DNA from: Chromera velia
Taxonomy: Eukaryota > Sar > Chromeraceae
Direction: 5' to 3'
Length of the DNA: 22,888 nucleotides
NCBI GenBank assembly: GCA_018398765.1
Contig: JAHBMJ010002056.1
Coordinates: forward strand, 1-22,888
A model generated the notes under the pieces. It searched no databases, was not told the DNA's origin, and saw only the letters and a list, made by a program, of their open reading frames with translations. The first letter of the stretch is position 1; each line of letters starts with the position of its first letter. This document shows positions 1 to 9,900 of the stretch, one piece after another. A program made the position numbers and the translations under genes.

Positions 1-4
1 CATG

Positions 5-6
<2 letters not shown>

Positions 7-47
<41 letters not shown>
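7..47. repeat. (TG)n microsatellite
   Basis: An uninterrupted run of TG dinucleotides of about 20 units. It decays into TG/TATG/CGTG-rich sequence up to about base 115. The cysteine/valine-rich open frame across it is a by-product of the repeat and not a gene. Confidence 0.95.
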
Positions 48-54
<7 letters not shown>

Positions 55-115
55 TGCGTGTATATGGTGTGCGTGCGTATGTATATGTGTATGCGTGTCT
101 GTCTGCGTGTGCGTT

Positions 116-1128
116 TTTCACTCCCTTCATTCTGCCTCAGAAGGTGGATAGATGTGCATGGTCATCGGTAAGTTGCGCATGTGTGAGTGCTCCTGTCTAC
201 GCACCTGCTTTTCTCCTCTCTATGCCTTTCCTTCTGATTTTACTCCCCCCTTTACGCCTTTCCTCCTCCGCTCTCGCTCGTTATGCCCTAACAGTAACCT
301 CTTTTTGGCTTCTTGCGTCTGCTCTCATTTAACTCGCAAGGAGAGTATAGTACATTGTCTGTCGGGTGGGGTGACGACAAACTGTGTGTGCATGATTCGT
401 ATATTCGTTATAATGATGACTTCTTACACAAGCTTTCTTCATGCGAGAAACGATGAGAAACGGTCGGATGAAAGGGAGTCCTTACGCCAGATGGTTGCAT
501 TGAAATCAACTCAGATTGATCATATAATGATTATAATGTACGCTCCTCTCTCGGGCGCGTCTGCATCAGATCTATTTGTCCGTAATGTTATCCGATCGCA
601 TTTGTTCTCGCTCCTGACCCGCCTGTTCGATGTCTACCGCGGGGTGTTGCTAAGTGAATAACTTTTGCTTATTCTAGCAAAAACCAACCAACTATGTATA
701 CGCCGCCCGGGAGCCTAGCGCTCTAACTAGGGTTAGGCATCCTCTAACGAACTTAGTGACCAGCTAACTATTTAAGTTTAGATTTAATTTACTAAGATAA
801 TTTGAATTCAGTTATTCTACTAAGCATTCATGTTGACATGATATTATACTTAAATATTTATTGATGTGTAATCGAAACTATATAAAAAAAATTATAAATA
901 CAATATTATGTATTATCATAATTGAATGTTAAAAGAACTCAAAAATTGAAATCTCCTGACACTGACATGTTTAGCTTCAATTTTTTCTTTAATATTAATT
1001 TTATCTTAAAAGAATTATGTTTTAAAGAATGTTTATAATATTTAAAGGTATATAAACAACGTTGAAATACTATAGAACATCCTATATTTCAAAGTCCGAA
1101 ATGATGTTAAAGTCCGGTAGGTCTCATT
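116..1128. other. Intergenic DNA without a recognisable gene, AT-rich from about 770
   Basis: Bases 116-660 are mixed-composition DNA with only short, low-quality open frames. No splice-consistent exons or known protein motifs were seen. Bases about 770-1110 are strongly AT-rich with stops in every frame. A small imperfect inverted motif (GCCTAG ... GTTAGGC) lies near 711-738. I see no RNA gene here. Confidence 0.6.
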
Positions 1129-2690
1129 ATGTCATTAATTTACTCACTCACTGTCTCACTTGCTCACTCACTTACTCCCTCATTTTCCCTGTCTCTCTTC
1201 GATCACTCACCCACATGCCCAAAGTTAACGGCTTCCATTAACACTCTCACATCCATACGCCCGAATGGCTTTTATTCACACACTCGTTCTCTCTGTCTCT
1301 CTTCGTTTATTTCTATTTACCCACAGGCCCTAGCGGCTTGAAGTTCTGTTTTCACACTGAGTCTCATTCTCTCTTAGTGACAGACTGTCTCTATTCATTC
1401 AAGTACCCACACGTCCATGCAAATATCTTCTGCTGACATGCTTGTGCGAGTCCTTATCCCTCTTCATTCACCCACACGCCCAACCGGCTCCTGTTCACCT
1501 AGCTTGTTCACACCGGTTCAGACACTCGCTTTCCTTGTCTGTGTTCATGCACCCACACCGTTGTGATACCCCAAACGGCTTCTCTTTATACACTCACTCT
1601 CCATGTCTCTCTTCATTATTCTTCATTGATTTACTGCATGAGGCCCAAGCGGCTTCTGTTCATACACTTGCTCTCCTTGTATCTCCTTGTCTCTCTTCAT
1701 TCACCCACACGCCCAAACGGCTTCTGTTCACACACTCACTCTCCCTGTCTCTCTTAATTCATCAGCAGGCCCAAGCGGCTTCTGTTCACGCACTTGATAT
1801 CTCTTCATTCATTCACAGGCCTAGCCATAGGCCCGAGCGGCTTTTGTTCAATGACACACAATTGATCCCTCTTCATTCATCCATGGGCTAGTCCACGGGC
1901 CCAAACGACTCCTGTTCCTAGCTTCTTTTCATATACTCGTTCTCCTTGTCTCTCTTTCTTCGCCTACACACCTAACCGGCTTCTGTTCATACACTCGCTC
2001 TCCTTGTATTTCCTTGTCTCCCTTCATTCACCCACACGCCCAAGCGGCTTCTATTCACACACTCTCCTTGTATTTCCTTGTCTCCTTTCATTCACCTACA
2101 CGCCCAAGCGGCTTCTGTTTACACACTTGCTCTCCTTGTATCTCCTTGTTTCCCTTCATTCACCCACATGGCCAAACGGCTTCTGTTCACACACTCGTTT
2201 TCCCTGTCTCTCTTCACTCATCCATAGGCCCAAGCGGCTTCTGTATGTTTCTGTTCATACACTTGATCTCTCTTCATTCATCCACAGGCCTAACCAGCGG
2301 CCCAAGCGGCTTTTCTTCAATGACACACAATTGATCTCTCTTCATTCATCCACGGGCCTAAGCAGCTTCTGTTTACATACTCGTTCTCCTTGTCTTGCCC
2401 GCACGCCCAAACGGCTTCTGTTCACAAACTTATACATACTCATAAACACGCTCGCTCTCTTCGTCTCTCTTCATTCATCCACCTGCAGGCCTAAGCGGAT
2501 TCTGTTACTGCACACACTTCCTTTCCATGCCCCTCTTTCTCCATACACCCGCACGCCCAAACATTCACCCACATGCCCAAACGGCTTCTGTTCACACACT
2601 TGCTTACCTAGCTTTATCCACAGGCCCAAACGGCTTCTGTTCATATCTCTCCCTCTTGAACTCACCAAGCGCTGGACCCATACGCGGTGA
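1129..2690. repeat. Degenerate CGGCTTCTGTTCA-box minisatellite
   Basis: About 20 diverged tandem copies of a unit of roughly 50-75 bases run through this block. Each has a core close to GCCCAAGCGGCTTCTGTTCA. The core is preceded by either a CACCCACACG variant or a CATCCACAGG variant, and followed by CACTCGCTCTCCTTGTCTCT-like sequence and CTTCATTCA. Core positions include about 1228, 1574, 1649, 1718, 1775, 1838, 1975, 2045, 2107, 2174, 2233, 2308, 2412, 2580 and 2630. Unit length is often not a multiple of three, and the long Ser/His/Pro-rich open frames (for example 2004-2690) switch frame between copies. I therefore read this as non-coding satellite-like DNA whose open frames are fortuitous. 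Confidence 0.85.
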
Positions 2691-2810
2691 GCCTCTCCAC
2701 AACATTTCAAAGCGAATACTACAGCATCCATAGCAACACACACTATATATAGACAGTATTTTGCGTCCCAAATCCTTAAGTGGAGATAGAAGGAAGTCAA
2801 GAAACCAGGT

Positions 2811-3265
2811 GCTGAAGAATGACAAGAGAGGCCAAGTAGAGAGAAAGAAGACAGGCAAAAAGAGGTTCCTGCAGATCAAATTATCCGTTTTTCCTCTTTG
2901 TCAAGCACACTCAGTCATGGTGCGGCTCACTCCTAACTCTGTAAGGCGGCATGTCTTAACTTGCCACTAAGTTTGGTAGCATAGTCAAACAACGGAGCAA
3001 TTCAGAACAGCTTCACTTAGATGGTGTGCTTTATCGCCTTCCTTGAAAACTACACAGATGATCGAATCTACGTACAATTCCCTTCCACGTGTGTTTTTAC
3101 ATATATATGTACCGATACATCAAGGTTAGACGCATGTTCGCCATGTACGCACTGTACAGTTGCCAGAAAGCGCGGATCCCGAAAGGCAAATGTAACCCGA
3201 TTTATTGGTAATTCGACTTTTTTTTTTCTATAGGTGCGGCTAAGGGCCTTAACAGATACCATGGC
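2811..3265. repeat. Direct tandem duplication of ~455 bp, copy 1
   Basis: The unit begins GCTGAAGAATGACAAGAG and ends AACAGATACCATGGC. It is repeated immediately downstream with an offset of 455-456 bases and only scattered substitutions. Inside are two short open stretches. One is rich in Lys/Arg (motif RGQVERKKTGKKRFLQ). The other, from 3021, starts MVCFIAFLENYTDDR and runs 70 codons into a T-tract ending in TAG, which resembles a splice acceptor. No known family was recognised, and coding status is unclear. Confidence 0.9.
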
Positions 3266-3720
3266 GCTGAAGAACGACAAGAGGGGCCAAGTAGAAAGAA
3301 AAAAGACGGGCAAAAAGAGGTTCCTGCAGATCAAATTATCCGTTTTTCCTCTTTGTCAAGCGTACTTAGTCGTGGTACGGCTCACTCCTAACTCTGTAAG
3401 GCGGCATGTCTTAACTTACCACTGAGTTTGGTAGCATAGTCAAACAACGGAGCAATTCAGAACAGCTTCACTTAGACGGTGTGCTTTATCGCCTTCCTTA
3501 AAAACTACACAGATGATCGAATCTACGTACAATTCCCCTCCACGTGTGTTTTTGCATATATATGTACCGATACATTAAGGTTAGACGCATGTTCGCCATG
3601 CATGCGCTGTACAGTTGCCGGAAAGCGCGGGTCCCGAAAGGCAAATGTAACCCGATTTATTGGTAATTCGACTTTTTTTTTTTCCATAGGTGCGGCTAAG
3701 GGCCTTAACAGATACCATGG
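3266..3720. repeat. Direct tandem duplication of ~455 bp, copy 2
   Basis: This is the second copy of the 455-bp unit, starting GCTGAAGAACGACAAGAG right after an ATGGC. It keeps the basic peptide stretch (here preceded by ATG at 3261), the FIAFLKNYTDDR stretch and the T-tract plus TAG near its end. In this copy the open frame beginning near 3479 continues past the acceptor-like site for about 102 codons. It differs from copy 1 at scattered bases and by one extra T in the T-tract. Its end lies only 240 bases before the start codon of the large gene, so it may fall in that gene's promoter or 5' leader. Confidence 0.9.
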
Positions 3721-3960
3721 CAGGGGGCCACGGCAGCGACGGTTGGCCGGGACGCTTTTCAAGGCTGTTGCAAGTGCATTTCAATGAGTGAGGAGAAGTT
3801 TGAAAGATCTGGGAACAAGTTCACAAGTTGTCGTTTCTTTCTCTGTGCATCATTGTGTAACTTGCTCCATCTGTTTGTATGGAGATGCTTTGAGGCTGAG
3901 GATTCGGTTTCTTAGCGCTTTCTGCCTCTTTGGCATCCCTTCTTCACTTGAACGCTCAAG

Positions 3961-6805
3961 ATGACGGGAGACGAAGATGCAGTCCACCTTGCTCTAACTC
4001 TTTGCAAGCCCATACTTCCTCGCTGTGATGGTGCCAGTGGAGATCTGACGGCTGTGATCTCTGACTTGTCTGGCGACTCGCCTGATTGTGACATCAAGGA
4101 ACTCCCCTGTCTTGCTAAGAACTTCAAACTTTCCCCTTCATCTTCTCTTCGTGTGAGGCTGTTTCGAAATGGGCAGATCTTCTCTGAGAACTTCATTCCA
4201 CTCAAACACGTTGTGACTTTCGAGAAGGGTTTTGTCGCTTCTCAAAAGATCTGGTCCGTTTACGAGAGAAAAGTGTCACTTCTCTTGCCTTGCAGCTTGA
4301 TCCGTCTCTCCAAGCCGTGCCCTTCATGACCCACTTTCACCCTCTTTTTCCGCAGGTTAAAGCTGCACCGTACCGAGCAGGCTTCAGACTCTGGTGAAGA
4401 CCCTACTGACCAGGCAGATCAGGTGAGGAAAGTGTCAAGAAAGGCCCAGGAGTGGGGCAGAGAGAGGAAAAGAAAGGGGGCCAATTGATGCCCGTGCATC
4501 ATCTCTCTTTCACGACTTCCCTCTCCATCCTTTCTTCCTCTCTGCGCCCCTCCCCTTCCGTTCCCCTTCCATCCTTGACTCCCTTGAGGCTGTGCAGATC
4601 GAGGGCAACTACCAGACAGCCGTCAAGGGCGCCGCAGAACTCTGGGTCCCTAAAATTTGTGTCAGTCAGGGGAGAGACAGATTCCTCCTTTGCGTTCGAC
4701 GTTTGTCTTCTATTTCCTTCGGATTTGAAGAAGAAAGGCGGGCGTTTTCATTCTCTCGTAAGTCCTCAGAAGACCTCCAAACAGTAATCTCCCTGTTTGT
4801 TCCTCGATCTGCTGCTGTCCTGCCTTCAGGTGCTTATCAACAAGGCGAAAGAACGCCCTCAGGTTCGTTGCCTGATCTGGTTGTCTGTTCTCGTACTTTT
4901 CCCTGTTTCCCTTTTGCCTCTGTCTCTACTAGACTCTCTCTCGGCCTCCGTGTCTTCGCGTTTTTGCGTGCACCTATTGTCGCTTTCAAAGGAATGAAGA
5001 AGTCCCTCCGTAGTTTTTGCAGTCTCTTAGAGATGCGTTTCTCTGTCACTTTGCCGAGATGTTTTTTCTCGTCTTTTCTTTTCTTTTGTGTCCCTCGAAT
5101 CGACGTACAGCCCTCTCTCGTTCAACTCTCACAACTGGGTTTCCGCAGGTTCCCTTCTCCGCTGCCTCCACCACCCTCCCAACTCCCCTCGCCTCTTTCA
5201 GACAGCTGCATGGACAGGGACACGGAGGGGCAGGGGGGGAGGGGGGCAACCCGGCAACCTCAGCTCTCCGCCAGATACTGTTGCGGAAGAGCGAGGCCTC
5301 AGCCCTGCCTGTGGGGGCTCGAAGTCACGTAGGGGGTCTGCATTCCCATCACATGCACAGTGCAGGAGATGGGGGGCTCCAAGGCCGTGGGGGCGGGCCG
5401 TTGAGTGCTCCTGCTCTGTCTATGTGTTCGGATGATTTGCCCTCCGAGGCTGCGGCGCTAATTTTGAAAGAGAAGAAGAAAAACAAAGAAGAAGTTGCTG
5501 AGGGGGAGGCAGAGAGGGCAGTTGAGGGGCCAGAGGAAACTCAACACGAAGAGAAAGTGGTTGAAGAAGCTGATGATGCAGATGCAGCACAGGCAGGGCA
5601 GGAGGCAGAGGAGGCCCCTGAGGTAGTGGTTGACGAGACGGGTCTGAACAACACATCAGCAGCAGCATCAGGGGGAGGAGACGTTTCTCTACAGCAGCAA
5701 CAGAGAGGCGTGGGTGTGGGGGGCCCAGCTCAGCTCTACCGCAGCACTGTCTTGAACGTCATGAGCACAGGGGAGGAGGGCCGTGACGCACGCGACGCTG
5801 CAGAGAAGCGAAGAGACCTGATGGCATCCCTAGAGACGATCAAGATTGAGATGGATGAGAGTCAAAAGAAGGAAAGAGAGAAGAAGAAGGAGGGAGGAGA
5901 GGAGGTGCAGAAAGCAGGGGAGAAAAGTGGAGACAAAATGAGAGGAAGAGAGGGGCAGACAGGAGGCAAAGACGAGGCTGATCCTGAAGAAAATTCCTCC
6001 GCAAAAGAATCAGACAGTCAAATCGAAGAAGAGCTTCTTCTTGTCAGTTCGTTGTTCATTATTATCCCTTTTCTCCTTCCACATTTCCTTCGAGTCTTTC
6101 ACCTTTGAAGCAGAGTATCCTCACGCAAGAGAACTTTTTGTGTCCCTCGCGTCCCCTCTCTCCCTGAATGCGGTCCAACTCCACCCTTCATCTACGGCTT
6201 CTTCTTCACGTGTTGTTACATACTTACATATACGCATGCATGCATGCATGCCTATGTGTACAACCAGACTGCCCCCCCCCGTTTGAGTGCAGTCCGACTC
6301 TAGCGTCGACGGACGAGAGCCTGATGCTGCCTCCTCCCACAGACCGCACCCGCACCAACACCCTCAACATCCCCATCCTCATCACCAACAGGCCGCCATG
6401 CAGCCGCTGTCTGCGCACATGCAGCAGCAGGAGCAGTGGCTGCTGCGTGACAGCTACCACCAGCAGCAGCCTCCTCCCCGAGCGCGGTCCTTCGCTGCGC
6501 CTTCAGAGCGGGGGAGTCTCGGAGTACGCAGTGTGCTGAACAGGGTGTGCGGTCGGAGTGCTTTCGGGGGTTTGGGCGGGACTCTGCCTCTCCCTTCTGG
6601 CTCTTCTTCAGCAGCTGCAGGGACAGGGAGGGAGGGGGGGCTTTCCCTTGCCCAGCTGGCCCAAAACCTGGAGAGGATGCGAAATGAGGTTCGTTCGTTC
6701 GTTGGTCTCTCGCTCCCTGTGTCTCTCTTTCTGTCTGTCTCTCTTTCTCTCCGTCTCTCTCTCTCTCTTTCTGTCCCTCTTTCTGTCTGTCTCTCTTCCT
6801 CTCCG

Positions 6806-6854
<49 letters not shown>

Positions 6855-6887
6855 GTCCCTCTTTCTGTCTGTCTCTCTTCCTCTCCG

Positions 6888-6933
<46 letters not shown>

Positions 6934-9900
6934 NNNNCCCCCCCCCCCCCCCTCTCTCTATCCCTCCCTCTCTCTGTCTCTCCACACGTCTCTGTCAGTC
7001 TGTCTGTGTCTGCCTGCCTTCCAGCCTCTGTGGATCGTCAATTGTGCGTTCGTTCTTGTGTCTGCACACATATTCTTGATTTCGTGCCCTTCTGCGTCTC
7101 TGTACGGCGTGGCGACACATGATGGACGGATGCAGGTGATCAACTACCAGCAGATTGTGGACGACGAGCGTGCGTCGATGCTCGAGCAGATGTTCCGGAT
7201 GAAGGACTCGGTCCTCGAGGGGGGGGGTAAGGGGAAGGGAAAGGGGGCGGGGGGGGAAGGGGACAAGCAGTCGGAGGGTGTTGCAGACGGAGCAAAGGTC
7301 GAGACAGGCGATGCCAGAGCAGAGGTGGAGGAATGGAAACGGAACGAAGAACTCTGGCTGGCCGGTCTTCGTGATTTGACAGAGAAGCTGGGGAGTGTTG
7401 CAGAGAGTTTGCGGTCTCGGGGTGTTGCGGGGGATGCGATTCGTGCCCCCCTTCTCCCTATTCCCTCATTTGAACATCGGGATGTCGATTCCCTCTTGTC
7501 TCGTATGGAGATGTGTGTAGAGGTGGTGGGGTCCTCCGAGCGTCGTCGGGTGTGTTCGTCTCTGTCTCGTTTGTTTGACGAGGTGTCACTCAGAAGGAAG
7601 CTCGGGGCGTTCGCATCTCTCCGCTTGAGCGCATGTCAAGAGGCAGCTGCTGAGAAACTGGAGCCTGCGGTTGGCCGAGGTCTTCTGGTGTCTGCACTCC
7701 GTTGGCACGCGAAGTTTATCAAATCCGAGCGAGAGAGAACGAAGAGAGAGAAGGAGGAGGAGGAACAGTTCCGTCAACTGAGTCGGGAGAGGGCGGCGTT
7801 GGGCAGAGAGAGATTTGTCGAAGGGGAGGGAGAGGGGGGAGTGCTGGAAGGTCGGGAGGGGTCGATGGTGTCTCTCATGCGGCGGCGCTTCAACGCTGTG
7901 GGGGTGGAGGACATGAAGGCGCTGTCGAGATCCTATGACTCTCAGGTTCGTCCGTACGCCTACCGGGATTGTTTTTACTTTTCTTTCTTGCCTTTGTGCC
8001 CTTTCTGCTCTTCTTCTGTCTCTTTCATCACTCTCTGCGCCATCTCCATCTTCTTGCCTTTTGCTCACACAGGCAATAAATGATTCCGGCGTCAAACGAG
8101 AAAGCAAGAAGGAAGGGAAAGGAGGAAGCGAGAGGGCCCAGTGCCCTCACGACAGGCAGAAAGATCTTGTGGGCTTGCGATCTGTGTGTGTCAGTCAGCC
8201 AGCCAGTCAGACAGTCTCAAAGGGCTGTTCGTTCTTGCCGACCTATCTGTCTGCAGGCAAGCGAGGAAGATCCCGAGAACGCCGCTGGAGAGAGAGACGG
8301 TGTACTCGATCAGCCTGACGGTGGCCCGCGTGGAGTCCTCTCCTCCCTCAGGGCTGGGGGGGGGGACCGTGGGGAGTCTCTCCGTCTGTCCACCCTTCTG
8401 GCGTCTGTGAGAGAGGAGGAGGAAGAGGAAGAGGGGGGATGTGAGAGGGACAGAGATGGGAGGGAGAACGGGGAGGCAGCTGTCTCTGCTGGTGACGTGA
8501 GAGACGCCACGGATGCCGAAAAGGAGAAAGAAGAGGTGGAAATGGAGGCGGGGCGGTTGACTGCTCGAGCCTTGGACTTGTCAGTCCGTGAATGCATTTA
8601 TTTGTTGAATTGTATTCTTCCCCTTCTTGTTCTGCCTTTATGTTCTGGGAGTGATGTCCAGTAGCTCTGGTGCTTTCTTTCTCGAAAGATCAGTTGTACA
8701 CCTCGTTCTTGTTGCTTGTTCGTTGTGATGTGATTCATGTCGATTTTTCGTCTCCGCCTTTCCACTTGTTCTCTCGTTCTATGTTTCTGTGCTTTTCATT
8801 TTCCCCCCTCTTGTCTGTTGCTTGTCCTTCTTTCTGGCTGACTGCGTGTGGGCAGCCTCGACAGGGAAGAGGGGCGCGACGTAGCTGCAGCAGAGCGCAC
8901 CGCGAGCATGCAGACAGACAGTGTGGCACCCGCATTGGGCGTTCCGGTTGGAACCGGAACAGAAAGAGAGGGAGTGGGAGGAATGGCAGGGCAGTCCCCT
9001 GGGGGAGGAGACGGAGAGCGGCGTCTCCACGCTGTAGAGGCGACGTTGAACCGTTTGATGAGTTCCCTTTCAGAGAAGGAGAAGGAGAAAGACAGAGAAA
9101 CTCCAACGTCGTCTTCTTCCAGAGTTTTGGTCAGTCAGTGCGTGGGTGAGGGAGGAGAGGGCCTGTAGGAAGCGACTCACTCCCCCTTTGGGCTGGCTTC
9201 GATACAACCTACAGTCACACCTGAGGTGTTTCGATGCACCTGTATTTTCTTAGTCATCTCCCTTTCCGTTCCTTGATTTTTACTTCGAACGAATACAGAC
9301 AGACTGTCTCAACCGTCCTTAATGTTAAGTCTTGTCTCCCTTCTCTTTTCACCCACCGAAATCCTGGATGGCTTCATTCTTGATGGACTGGTGGATCGAT
9401 CACCTAGGTGCTCATGCCGTAATTCGATTGTTTGTCCCCACTGTGACGCACGCAGAGGAGGGATCCTGTCCATGTGGCAGCCCCCCCCGTTGTCTTCTAC
9501 ACCTCCGTGACAGGCGAGCGGGTACAGCTGCAGAGGCCTCCTGAGAACCTTCGTCCTGGGCTTCCGTTCCTCGCGAGGGGGTCCGTAGGGTCCTCTGAGG
9601 ATGCTGTCAGGGGTGATGGGGAAGACGAGCAAGACGATGACGACAGAGTTGACGACTCGACACCCGAATTGAGAAGCCTGCCCTCCGCCCAGACTGCCCG
9701 TGTCATTGGAGACAGGGGAGGGGTGGCACACCCATGGTACGGGGGGGGTCAGAGAGCAGGAGAGGAAAGGAGGTCTGTCTCTGTTATCGATAGGAGGGGT
9801 CCACCTCATACACCTAGTAACGGGACGGACCGGGAACATATTTCTTCGTCCTTCTCTATGGGTGTGGGGGGCAGACCCATGCCTCCCCCCCCTTTCTCAT

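Noticed and set aside
711-738. Telomere-like AGGGTTAGG sequence
   Set aside because: There is a single occurrence with no tandem repetition, so it is not evidence of a telomere tract.
2004-2690. Open frame of 228 codons rich in Ser, His and Pro across the minisatellite
   Set aside because: The copies differ in length by non-multiples of three and the same peptide repeat recurs in several frames, so the open frame follows from the repeat.
6608-6985. Minus-strand Arg/Glu repeat frame over the CT-rich intron
   Set aside because: It is the complement of TC repeats, runs through the N gap, and lies in an intron whose flanking exons join in phase on the other strand.
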